A stretch of DNA of 64,000 nt from an uncultured Caryophanales bacterium (lineage in GTDB: Bacteria > Bacillota_I > Bacilli_A > RFN20 > CAG-288): NCBI GenBank assembly GCA_949287425.1, contig CASEGJ010000004.1, positions 389,727-453,726 of the forward strand, written 5' to 3'. The notes under the pieces are model-generated. The model saw only the letters and a program-made list of their open reading frames with translations. It ran no database searches and was not told the origin of the DNA. The position numbers and the translations under genes were made by a program. Position 1 is the stretch's first letter. Every line of letters begins with the position of its first letter. Below, piece by piece: positions 17,190-25,860 of the stretch.

Positions 17190-18836
17190 ATGAAAATGCT
17201 AATAGTTTCCTCGTATAAAGAGATGGATGAATTGATTTTGAAGTTAAGTAAAGAGATAGGAGATGAAATAATCTATTTACCTGGATATAAATTAACTAAA
17301 TCAGAACTAGTTGAAAAGATAAATAAGCTCAATATCGATATCGTATTAGCTAGAGGTGGAAATTATCTTTATATTAAAGAGAAAATACTAGTTCCGATAG
17401 TAAATATTGAAGTTTCTATTTACGATTTAATAGAAGATATCGATTTATCTGATATTTCAAATTCGCTATTAATAGGATTTTCTAATATTACTAAAGATGC
17501 TAAAAAATTAGCTGAACAGACTAGTTACAAGTTTAATATTTTAACGATAGATAAAACGGAAGAAATAATTCAGAAAATAGAATATATTAAAAGTTTTAAA
17601 CACATTTATTCAGATTTAAATACATATAGATTTTTAAAAGAAAATAAGATTGATTCTAAAATAATAACAACCTCGTATTTTTCTTTAAAAGAAGCGTATC
17701 TAAAAGCGAAAGATGTTTTAATTTCTTTAAAAAACACTCTGTTAAAAGAAAAGATACTCGATGCATATTTAGCTGATGAAAAATTAAACGTATATTTATA
17801 TAGGCAAAATAAATTGTTTATTAAAAGAATAACTTTCGATTTTAAAATTGCGGAGATAGATGAATTTATAAAAAAGAATTTAAAAAGTTTATTAAATAAA
17901 AAAGACACAGAATTTACCATTCATTTTGAAAATTATTTAATTGATATTTACAACATGTTTTTTACTTTGGATAAAGAGAAGTTTGTCGCTATTAAAACAA
18001 GGTATATTTTATCTAAAAAGCTCAAATTTTTGCCACAAAATAACATTGACAATTACTTTGTAAGTTTAAAAACTAAGAAAGAATTAGAAAAATGTTATTT
18101 GACGTCTTTTCCAATTGAAATGATAACTTCAGATTTTGAATACGCTAAATATTTATTAGATTTAATGAATAAAAATTTTAAGTTGAATTCTGAGGTTTTG
18201 ATATTTAATGGTTCAAATTTAAATGAAGAAAAAAATCTAAAGTATCTTTTTTCAAATTCATCACCTTTATTATTTTCAAAAAGAATTATTTGTATTCTCG
18301 ATGTTGATCAAATTAATTTGGATAATTTAAATAAAATATTAAATTTTATTTATCAAGGGAGTTTATATCTTGTAAATAAGATTGTATTTATTAACTTAAA
18401 AGACTCTAAAAGTTTAAATAATTCGAGATTTCCAATTGAAAAAATATATCTTGAAGATTTTAATTCTTCCATTAATAAAAAGGAAATTATTAGAGAAAAG
18501 CTCGATAATTATAAATTAAAACTAACTAATCAGGAAATAAATTATCTTGAAAATTTCAATTTTAGCCAAGGTCAAACTGAATTAAATAAAATACTTTTTG
18601 AATTGTCTGAAATAGAAAATGTTTCGATAGCTGATATCAAACAAATTTGTTTATCATATGAAGAAAAGACACCGATTGAAAGTATAGATACTAGAAATTT
18701 AGATATGGATAAAGTAAAATTTAAAAATGTAATTCAAGCTTTAAGACTCGCTAAAGGAAATAAATCACAGGCAGCAAGAATTTTAAAAATAGGCCGAACA
18801 AGCTTATATAGAATTTTAAAAAACAATGATGTATAA
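17190..18836 (+). CDS. PrpR_N-type regulator with Fis HTH and degenerate AAA region
   Basis: 548 residues from ATG 17190; an upstream ATG at 17172 lies before the -10 box and is unlikely. Residues 1-160 match the PrpR N-terminal sensor domain (DIVLARGGNYLYIKEK, VPIVNIEVSIYDLI). The C-terminus is a Fis-type HTH (VIQALRLAKGNKSQAARILK then GRTSLYRIL). The middle (about 310-450) lies where a sigma-54 activator ATPase should be, but Walker A (GExGTGK) and GAFTGA are absent. It therefore probably does not drive sigma-54 polymerase. The GNAT gene overlaps its 3' end. Target genes are unknown; the promoter palindrome suggests self-control. Confidence 0.8.
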   Translation: MKMLIVSSYKEMDELILKLSKEIGDEIIYLPGYKLTKSELVEKINKLNIDIVLARGGNYLYIKEKILVPIVNIEVSIYDLIEDIDLSDISNSLLIGFSNITKDAKKLAEQTSYKFNILTIDKTEEIIQKIEYIKSFKHIYSDLNTYRFLKENKIDSKIITTSYFSLKEAYLKAKDVLISLKNTLLKEKILDAYLADEKLNVYLYRQNKLFIKRITFDFKIAEIDEFIKKNLKSLLNKKDTEFTIHFENYLIDIYNMFFTLDKEKFVAIKTRYILSKKLKFLPQNNIDNYFVSLKTKKELEKCYLTSFPIEMITSDFEYAKYLLDLMNKNFKLNSEVLIFNGSNLNEEKNLKYLFSNSSPLLFSKRIICILDVDQINLDNLNKILNFIYQGSLYLVNKIVFINLKDSKSLNNSRFPIEKIYLEDFNSSINKKEIIREKLDNYKLKLTNQEINYLENFNFSQGQTELNKILFELSEIENVSIADIKQICLSYEEKTPIESIDTRNLDMDKVKFKNVIQALRLAKGNKSQAARILKIGRTSLYRILKNNDV

Positions 18837-19311
18837 GTTATTTCAAGCAAATAATGACGATTTAACTAAACTGATAGATATAATTCGTCAAAGAATCAAA
18901 TGGATGGATGAAAATTCTATTTCCCAGTGGAATAAAACGAATTATTTAGATATTTTTGATTTAAATTATTTTAATATGATGCAGCAAGAAGGAAAATTGT
19001 ATCTAGTTAAATGCGATGGAAAAATTGTCGGCTCAGTTGTTTTTCTTCTAAATGATGATAGATGGTTAGATAAATCAAAAAGTTTGTATATTCATAATTT
19101 AGTAAGTGATTTAGCTTATAAAGGCGTAGGGAAATTTATTATTGATTCATCTTGCAAATTTGCTAAGAAAAATCACTTGGTTTCACTTAGATTAGATTCA
19201 GATATACATAATAAAAAATTGCTAGAGTATTATCAGAGTTTAGGCTTTGAAATAAAAGGAAAATGCCAAGTGGGAAATTATTGCGGCTTTTTACAAGAAA
19301 AGAAAGTTTAA
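18826..19311 (+). CDS. GNAT-family N-acetyltransferase
   Basis: 161 residues. A GNAT fold is indicated by KIVGSVVFLLNDD (beta 4 region), IHNLVSDLAYKGVGKFIIDS (acetyl-CoA loop with a G-V-G-K pattern) and LRLDSDIHNKKLLEYYQSLGFEIKGKCQVGNY (motif B and the GFE strand). The substrate is unknown. It starts 11 bases inside the end of the preceding regulator gene, so the two are translationally coupled. Either ATG 18826 or ATG 18829 can be the start. Confidence 0.88.
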   Translation: MMYKLFQANNDDLTKLIDIIRQRIKWMDENSISQWNKTNYLDIFDLNYFNMMQQEGKLYLVKCDGKIVGSVVFLLNDDRWLDKSKSLYIHNLVSDLAYKGVGKFIIDSSCKFAKKNHLVSLRLDSDIHNKKLLEYYQSLGFEIKGKCQVGNYCGFLQEKKV

Positions 19312-19347
19312 ATGTGTTAAAATTTATTTATTCAAAGGAGGAAAATA

Positions 19348-21117
19348 ATGAGATATACATGGGATTTAACCGACATTTATAAAAATGAAGAGGAATTTAA
19401 TTCAGATTTTGAAGCTTTGAAAAAATTAATTCCTAATTTTGCTAATTATCAAGGCAAATTAAACGATGAAAATGTTTTAATGGCTTATTTAACTTCCGAA
19501 AGAGAAGTAGAAAGATTGTTAAATAAGTTATATACATATGCTGCAAGTAAAGCTGATTTGGATAGAAGAGATATTCAAGCTAATTCTATCGAAGCAAAAG
19601 TTGAAGCTAGTTTAAGAGAGCTAATTTCTATAACTAGCTATGCTGATCCTGAATTACTAAGTTTAGGTAAAGCGAAAATTGATGAATTTTTAAATAAACA
19701 CCCTGAATTTAACGACTATAGTTTTATTTTCACTAAGTTATTTAACGGGGAAAAACACGTTTTAACTCCTGATAAAGAAAAGATTCTTTCTTATTATAAT
19801 GGCGTAAGCGGAGTTGCTAGTAATCTATATTCAACTTTATCTGTATCAGATTATATTTCAAATACCGTTAAATTATCTAATGGAGACAATTTAGAAGTTA
19901 ACGTTTCTAATTGGACTTCCTTAATTGAAGAAGCTTCTTCTGCTGAAGATAGAAAAATAATTTTTGGAGGCTTATATAAATATTTTGATTTACACAAAAA
20001 TACTTATGCTGAAATTTATTCATTAGGCTTACAAGCTCAGTTAGCTAACACTAAATCAAGAGGTTATTCTTCTATTGTTGAATCTCATCTTGAATCTAAT
20101 CAAATTCCAGTTAGCGTTTATGAAAATTTAGTTGAAGTTGCTTCTAAAAATTCTGCTCCGTTAAAAGAATATTATAAAATTAGGGCTAAAGCTTTAGGTT
20201 TAAAACATCATCGCTCTTATGATCGTTTCCTTCAACTTGCTAAATCAAATAAGAATATTACTTATGAAGAAGGTTTAGATTTATTTTATAAATCCATTGA
20301 AAGATTCCCATTAGATTTTCAAAATAAGGCTAGGGAAGTTAGCAAAGAAGGTAGAATTGATGTTTATCCTTCTGAAGGAAAAAGAACAGGGGCTTATTCA
20401 AATGGTGGAGGTGGAGTAAAACCTCATATCCTGTTAAACTTCTTAGGTAAACTTGATGATGCTTTTACTATTGCTCATGAATCTGGACATTCAATTCACA
20501 CTTTATATTCAATGGAAACTCAGCCGTTATTAAAGCAAAACTATACTATTTTTGTTGCAGAAATTGCTTCGACATTTAATGAACACAATTTGTTAGACTA
20601 TTTGTTAAAACAAGATAATCTTTCAAAAGAAGACAAAATATCGTTACTACAAAAATCTATCGATGAGATTGCTTCTACTTTCTATCGTCAAACTCTATTT
20701 GCTCAATACGAGTTAGAAATTTCAAAATTAGTTGAAGAAAATCAGCCTATAAATTATGAAGTTTTATCAAATAAAATGGCCGAATTATATATGACTTATT
20801 ATGGAATTGATATTAAGGAAGAAATTTATAAGCCATTAGTTTGGGCTTATATTCCTCATTTGTTCTATTCTCCATTTTACGTATATCAATACGCTACTTC
20901 TTTTGCGGCTTCTTTAGAAATCTATAGTCAAGTAAATAGCAATGTTGAAGGGGCATTTGATAGATATATTTCACTATTAAAAAGCGGTGGAAGTGATTAT
21001 CCAATTAATGAAGTTAAACAAGCAGGTGTCGATTTAACTACTAAAGAACCATTCTTAGCTGTTGTTAGAAGAATGGAAAAACTAGTTAAAGAACTTAAAG
21101 AATTGTTAGGCTATTAA
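19348..21117 (+). CDS. pepF: Oligoendopeptidase F
   Basis: Cytoplasmic M3B zinc metallopeptidase that cleaves short peptides. 589 residues, full length. The HExxH motif is AHESGHSIHTLYS (about residue 378), with the third ligand in EIASTFNEHNLLDYLL (Glu). The N-terminal helical domain and the C-terminal YYGIDI...PHLFYSPFYVYQYATSF region are typical. AAAGGAGGAAAAT precedes the ATG, a strong ribosome site. It ends in a strong bidirectional terminator shared with the convergent HIT gene. Confidence 0.97.
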   Translation: MRYTWDLTDIYKNEEEFNSDFEALKKLIPNFANYQGKLNDENVLMAYLTSEREVERLLNKLYTYAASKADLDRRDIQANSIEAKVEASLRELISITSYADPELLSLGKAKIDEFLNKHPEFNDYSFIFTKLFNGEKHVLTPDKEKILSYYNGVSGVASNLYSTLSVSDYISNTVKLSNGDNLEVNVSNWTSLIEEASSAEDRKIIFGGLYKYFDLHKNTYAEIYSLGLQAQLANTKSRGYSSIVESHLESNQIPVSVYENLVEVASKNSAPLKEYYKIRAKALGLKHHRSYDRFLQLAKSNKNITYEEGLDLFYKSIERFPLDFQNKAREVSKEGRIDVYPSEGKRTGAYSNGGGGVKPHILLNFLGKLDDAFTIAHESGHSIHTLYSMETQPLLKQNYTIFVAEIASTFNEHNLLDYLLKQDNLSKEDKISLLQKSIDEIASTFYRQTLFAQYELEISKLVEENQPINYEVLSNKMAELYMTYYGIDIKEEIYKPLVWAYIPHLFYSPFYVYQYATSFAASLEIYSQVNSNVEGAFDRYISLLKSGGSDYPINEVKQAGVDLTTKEPFLAVVRRMEKLVKELKELLGY

Positions 21118-21120
21118 TAA

Positions 21121-21168
21121 AAAAAGTGCTATAAATTCTAACTTATTAATAGAGTTATAGCACTTTTT
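21121..21168. terminator. Bidirectional terminator between pepF and HIT genes
   Basis: AAAAAGTGCTATAA (21121-21134) pairs perfectly with TTATAGCACTTTTT (21155-21168), giving T runs on both strands for the convergent genes. Confidence 0.9.
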
Positions 21169-21184
21169 AATTGGTAAAATTTAG

Positions 21185-21625
21185 TTATTTTTCAAGATAT
21201 TTTAAGATTTCATCACCGATTTTTTGAAGTTCAGCTTCATCTTGAATCTTGTTTCTATTTGGATCCATGGCGAAAGTTGAACCCCATTCAAAGCTATCTT
21301 CATGATATTTTGGTACTAAATGGAAGTGAAGGTGATGCATAGTATCCCCATAAGCTCCAAAATTAATCTTATCAGGATTAAAAGCTTTGTGAATAGCCTT
21401 AGCTACGTTTTTAATATCTTTCATGTAATCTAGTAAATCAGTATCGGAAAGTTGACTGATATCATCAACGTGATCTTTATAGGCGACAATGACTCTACCT
21501 TTATGAGATTGTTCTTTAAAAACATAGACAGTTGAAGCTTTTAAATCAGCAATACGATATCCGAATTTCCCATATAATTCTGGATTTTCATCTTTCATAC
21601 AATAAGCGCAATTTTTTTCTAACAT
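21185..21625 (-). CDS. HIT-family nucleotide-binding protein
   Basis: 146 residues from ATG 21625, chosen because AAAGGAG lies 5 bases upstream; the earlier ATG at 21664 lacks a site. The histidine-triad motif HHLHFHLVPKYH binds the alpha-phosphate. An N-terminal CAYC pair may be half of a zinc site. The likely role is hydrolysis of nucleoside phosphoramidates or dinucleotides (Hint-like); the family is common and not very specific. Monocistronic. Confidence 0.92.
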   Translation of the reverse strand: MLEKNCAYCMKDENPELYGKFGYRIADLKASTVYVFKEQSHKGRVIVAYKDHVDDISQLSDTDLLDYMKDIKNVAKAIHKAFNPDKINFGAYGDTMHHLHFHLVPKYHEDSFEWGSTFAMDPNRNKIQDEAELQKIGDEILKYLEK

Positions 21626-21792
21626 AGAAATCTCCTTTAATAATATTATTTTATCACTTAACATGCTGGTCTTATATATGACAAGTTTTTAAATTAGGTT
21701 AATCTAACTATAAAACTACCGTTAAATTTTATATAATATTAACGCTTAGTTTGACTTATAAAATAGCTAACTAAATTGGAGTAAGTAAAATT

Positions 21793-23571
21793 ATGGAAAA
21801 GAAAAAAGACAATAAAAAAATTTCTCTTTTTAAAAGATTTATTTCCTATTATGGACCATATAAAAAATTATTTTGTCTAGATATGATAGCTTCGTTTTTT
21901 ATTTCCGCTATCGCTATGGTTTATCCAATCGTTACTAGATATATGTTAAAAACATACATTCCAAATAAGGATATAATGATGATAGTTATTTTATCGATAG
22001 TTATTTTAGCTTTATATATTATAAGAATGTTATTGAGATATTTCGTTCAATATAAAGGCCATGTAATGGGAACTATGATGCAGGCAAACATGAGAAAAGA
22101 TATGTTTTCTCACCTGCAAAAGTTGCCTTTTAAATATTATGATAATCACGAGACTGGCAGAATTATGTCGAGAATGACTAACGATTTACAAGATGTTTCT
22201 GAACTAGCTCATCACGGCCCAGAAAATTTCTTTATTTCAGGATTTATGTTAGTGGCGACATTTGTTTATTTAATGACGTTAAACGTCTATTTGACACTTA
22301 TAATTTTTGCAGTTGTCCCCGTTGTAATTTTTATTGTTGCTAAGATTAAACACGGTATGGCACAAGCGTTTATGGAATCGAGAAAATCTATAGCAAGTAT
22401 CAATGCTTCAATGGAAAATTCCATTACTGGAATTAGAGTGACAAAGGCTTTCGACAATTCAAAAGAAGAAGAAAAGAAATTTGCAGTTTCTAATCAATCT
22501 TTTTTGCAGGCAAAATCAAAAGCATATAAAGCTATGGGTAAATTTCAATCTTCTACTAGCTTTGTAACTGATTTATTTAACCTTATTGTTTTATGTGCCG
22601 GCGCTTTATTTATGGCATATGGGATTATCACTTATGATGTATTAGCGGCTTTTATCGTTTCTATTAACTTATTTATCAATCCGTTAACGACCTTAATTAA
22701 CTTTACTGAACAATTTCAAGATGGTGTAACTGGTTTTAAAAGATTTTGTCAGGTTATGGATGAAGATATTGAAAAAGATGCACCTAACGCTAAAGAATTA
22801 ACTGATATTAAAGGTAAAATTGAATTTAAAAATGTCAATTTTCACTATTCTATTGATAAACAGGTTATTCAAAACATCAATTTGACTATTAATCCAGGTG
22901 AAAAAATTGCTTTAGTTGGTCCTTCTGGTGGTGGTAAAACTACTATTTGTCATCTTCTCCCGCGCTTTTATAAGATTGATAGTGGGGAAATTTTAATTGA
23001 CGGGAATAATATTAACGATTTAACTATGGCTTCACTAAGGCAAAATATCGGCATAGTTCAACAAGATGTCTTTTTGTTTAATGGAACGATTAAAGAAAAT
23101 ATCTTATATGGAAATCTAAATGCCAGCGATGAAGAAGTAATTCAAGCTAGTAAAAAAGCGAGATTATATGATTATATTATGGAATTACCGGAACAATTTA
23201 TGACTGAAGTAGGTGAAAGAGGCGTTAGACTTTCTGGTGGTCAAAAACAAAGGTTAGCTATCGCTAGAGTCTTTTTAAAAAATCCAAAGATATTAATTTT
23301 AGATGAAGCTACTTCAGCATTAGATAATTCAACTGAAGCTTTAATTCAAGCGGCTTTAGATGAACTTTGTAAAGGGAGAACTACTATCGTAGTTGCTCAT
23401 AGGTTATCAACAATTAAATCCGCTAATGAAATTGCAGTTATTTCCCATGGTAAAATTCTTGAAAAAGGAACCCATAATGAGCTTCTTTCTTTGAAAAATG
23501 GAATCTATAAAAAACTATATTACGCTCAGTTTAGAACTGATGAATCTTTAGAAAGGTTAAATTTAGATTAA
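21793..23571 (+). CDS. ABC exporter, fused permease and ATPase
   Basis: 592 residues of the MsbA/LmrA type. The N-terminal part (about 20-310) has six membrane helices and the coupling-helix region (TRYMLKTYIPNKD onward, DMFSHLQKLPFKYYDNHETGRIMSRMTND). The ATPase has Walker A GPSGGGKTT (about 379), Q-loop QQDVFLFNG, signature LSGGQKQR, Walker B ILILDEATSALD and the H-switch VVAHRLST. It probably works as a homodimer, or with another half. Cargo cannot be predicted. The next gene starts 1 base after its stop, so an unknown 440-residue protein is probably co-produced. Confidence 0.93.
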   Translation: MEKKKDNKKISLFKRFISYYGPYKKLFCLDMIASFFISAIAMVYPIVTRYMLKTYIPNKDIMMIVILSIVILALYIIRMLLRYFVQYKGHVMGTMMQANMRKDMFSHLQKLPFKYYDNHETGRIMSRMTNDLQDVSELAHHGPENFFISGFMLVATFVYLMTLNVYLTLIIFAVVPVVIFIVAKIKHGMAQAFMESRKSIASINASMENSITGIRVTKAFDNSKEEEKKFAVSNQSFLQAKSKAYKAMGKFQSSTSFVTDLFNLIVLCAGALFMAYGIITYDVLAAFIVSINLFINPLTTLINFTEQFQDGVTGFKRFCQVMDEDIEKDAPNAKELTDIKGKIEFKNVNFHYSIDKQVIQNINLTINPGEKIALVGPSGGGKTTICHLLPRFYKIDSGEILIDGNNINDLTMASLRQNIGIVQQDVFLFNGTIKENILYGNLNASDEEVIQASKKARLYDYIMELPEQFMTEVGERGVRLSGGQKQRLAIARVFLKNPKILILDEATSALDNSTEALIQAALDELCKGRTTIVVAHRLSTIKSANEIAVISHGKILEKGTHNELLSLKNGIYKKLYYAQFRTDESLERLNLD

Positions 23572-23572
23572 T

Positions 23573-24895
23573 ATGGCTAAACTAGGTATTTTAAATAAAG
23601 ATGTTTTATCAATATATCACAAAGTCAAATTGGATTTAGCTTATTTAAGTAAGTTAAAAGGTAAAAGAGAGCTTCCTTACTTAGATAAAATGATGTATTC
23701 GGTTTATCTTGTTAGCCTTCCTTTTTTAGAAGATATAATTTCTAATTCTAGTTTTTCTTATGTTAATTTATTGAGAATGAAGATGATTTTAACTGGGTTA
23801 AGTTTAGCTAATTTAAATCGCAATATTGAATTTACTAGATACAATATTCCTTTATTTGAGTCCTCATATGATTTAATTAATTATAGGTTTTATCATAATT
23901 ATAGATTAAATAAAATAGATAAACCTAAGCTTAACCTTTCTTATAAAATAGCTCAGAAAAATTTTCAAATTATGGCTAAGCTAGATAAATTACATACAAA
24001 ATATAGCTCATTAACTGATTTAATTAACGCTAATATTCCTATTTTGTTAGGTAGAAATTTACTTGATACTATTAAAGTTGAATTAGGTTATCAATATAAG
24101 CTGATTTATGAAAATATAGATAGTTTTTTAAATTTAATAGATTATTCTAATTTAGATTCTAAATATTTTTATGTCTATCAAACTATGATAGTTAATCTTC
24201 TAATTACTGCTAGTAGGCAATTTAAATTAGACAATCAATTAACTAGAACGCATAAAGTTAAAAAAGATTATTCTAAATATTTAAATTATCTTTCAAATAT
24301 TGAAAGTGTTTATAATAAGCTTCTTATTAAAATATCTACAAAATATAAAGGAAGTTTTTTAGAGGGTTATTTTAACCAATATTTAGGCTTAAAAAAGTCG
24401 ATAGAAATAGATTTAAATTATCAAAATGAAATAGATTTATATTTGATATATAAATTGAACCTCGAAATGATAGTTAACCTCTCTAGTCTTATTGACTTTA
24501 ATTTATCTTTAATTAAATTCCCAGACCAAGATATTATTTCCGCATATAAAAAAGAAACATCGTTAGTTAAAACAAATCCAAATATCTACAAATATAGTTT
24601 CAATGAACTTTTAGATGTTTGTCTAAAAAATCATCTTAATTTTAATTTTAAAAATTATTTAAATTTATCAAATAAGCAGTATATTATTTTCAATTATCAA
24701 AAAGCTGATGTCGTATCTAATTTAAATGGTTATATGTTTTACGCAGAGAAAAATTTCTATCAGTTTGATTTTTTGAATTTTGATATTTTAGATAGAATTA
24801 ATTTGGATTTAATAAAATCGATAAATCAGAGAATAGAAGGAATAAATCTTCAAAATGAAATCGATGAATTGGATAATCTAATAAAGATGCAATAA
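23573..24895 (+). CDS. Unknown protein coupled to the ABC exporter
   Basis: 440 residues, not recognised. Rich in Leu, Asn, Tyr, Lys, Ile and Ser, with no signal peptide, membrane helix, Cys cluster or nucleotide motif visible. Predicted mainly helical (LINANIPILLGRNLLDTIKV, MIVNLLITASRQFKLDN). The ATG follows the exporter stop by one base, so translation is probably by reinitiation. This close linkage suggests a role with the exporter. No terminator is seen before the convergent sirtuin gene. Confidence 0.75.
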   Translation: MAKLGILNKDVLSIYHKVKLDLAYLSKLKGKRELPYLDKMMYSVYLVSLPFLEDIISNSSFSYVNLLRMKMILTGLSLANLNRNIEFTRYNIPLFESSYDLINYRFYHNYRLNKIDKPKLNLSYKIAQKNFQIMAKLDKLHTKYSSLTDLINANIPILLGRNLLDTIKVELGYQYKLIYENIDSFLNLIDYSNLDSKYFYVYQTMIVNLLITASRQFKLDNQLTRTHKVKKDYSKYLNYLSNIESVYNKLLIKISTKYKGSFLEGYFNQYLGLKKSIEIDLNYQNEIDLYLIYKLNLEMIVNLSSLIDFNLSLIKFPDQDIISAYKKETSLVKTNPNIYKYSFNELLDVCLKNHLNFNFKNYLNLSNKQYIIFNYQKADVVSNLNGYMFYAEKNFYQFDFLNFDILDRINLDLIKSINQRIEGINLQNEIDELDNLIKMQ

Positions 24896-24905
24896 ATAAG
24901 TTTAT

Positions 24906-25628
24906 TTAGAATTCCAGCTTAGAAAAGACTTCACCTATTTTATTGTTAATATATAAGAAATCTTTCAATGGATTGTCGTTTAGATTTATTAAGATTTTGT
25001 TTTTTCCATTAAAATAATCTATAAATGAAGCGGCAGGATAGACTTTTAAAGAAGTACCACCTACTATAAGTAAATCGGCGCTAGAGATGCTGTTGATGGC
25101 TTTTGTAATTGAATTGTAATTCAAACTTTCTCCATATAAAACTACATCGGGTTTAATTATTCCGTTGCATTTATCGCATCTTGGAATTCCAATTGAATTT
25201 TTGACATAGCTACTAGAAAATTCTTTATGGCAATTTAAACAGTGATTAATATGGATGCTACCGTGAAGTTCAATGACATTTTTACTTCCAGCAAGCTGAT
25301 GTAAACCATCGATATTTTGAGTGATAATTGTCAAATCTTTTTTCTTTTCCAATTGGGCTAATTTGATATGGCACATATTTGGTTTAGCATCTAAAAACAT
25401 CATTTTTGATTTGTAGAATTCATAAAATTTATCTGTATGTGCATAAAAATATCTACCAGAGACAATTTCTTCCGCAGATAAATTGTTAGTGAAAATTCCA
25501 CTAGCTGAACGAAAATCTGGAATGTTAGATTCAGTAGATACTCCAGCCCCTCCAAAAAAGACGATTTTATTCGCTTCGAGAATCATCTTGTTTAATACTT
25601 TAATACTTTCAATTGTTTTTTCATCCAT
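24906..25628 (-). CDS. cobB: Sir2-family NAD-dependent protein deacylase
   Basis: 240 residues, typical length. The NAD-binding GAGVSTESNIPDFRS (about 25-40), the catalytic TQNIDGLHQLAGS and ELHGS, and a zinc ribbon CLNCH / CDKC (about 125-155) are all present, with GTSLKVYPAASF at the C-terminal Rossmann part. It removes acyl groups from lysines using NAD. The symbol is by family; npdA or srtN are alternatives. Convergent with the unknown gene and divergent from the alaS leader. Confidence 0.93.
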   Translation of the reverse strand: MDEKTIESIKVLNKMILEANKIVFFGGAGVSTESNIPDFRSASGIFTNNLSAEEIVSGRYFYAHTDKFYEFYKSKMMFLDAKPNMCHIKLAQLEKKKDLTIITQNIDGLHQLAGSKNVIELHGSIHINHCLNCHKEFSSSYVKNSIGIPRCDKCNGIIKPDVVLYGESLNYNSITKAINSISSADLLIVGGTSLKVYPAASFIDYFNGKNKILINLNDNPLKDFLYINNKIGEVFSKLEF

Positions 25629-25690
25629 AAATTTATCCTCAATTAATTATAACCCTTGAAATATTTAATTAGTATTCATAAAATAATATT

Positions 25691-25840
25691 GTCCTGTTTG
25701 AAAGTGAAAGAAGGGAATTTTCCTAAGCCACTCACCTAGGGACCATTAATCGTGTTAGATTGTAATTAAGGGCACTGAAAAAGTGAATTAGGATGGTACC
25801 GCGGATTTATTTCGTTCCTAAATCATAAGTGCTTTTTTAT
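25691..25840 (+). promoter_or_regulatory. T-box riboswitch of alaS (probably alanine, specifier GCC)
   Basis: The T-box AGGATGGTACCGCGG is at 25790-25804 and would form the antiterminator with TTCCTAA (25815 onward), while GCACT/AGTGC and GATTTA/TAAATC followed by a T run (25833-25838) form the competing terminator. Stem I is short: GTCC (25691) with GGAC, GTGA with TCAC, and an inner hairpin AGGGA/TTCCT. The likely specifier codon is GCC at 25727-25729 in the inner loop. Uncharged tRNA-Ala should allow read-through into alaS. Confidence 0.88.
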
Positions 25841-25860
25841 TTGCTTAAAGGAGAAAATAT

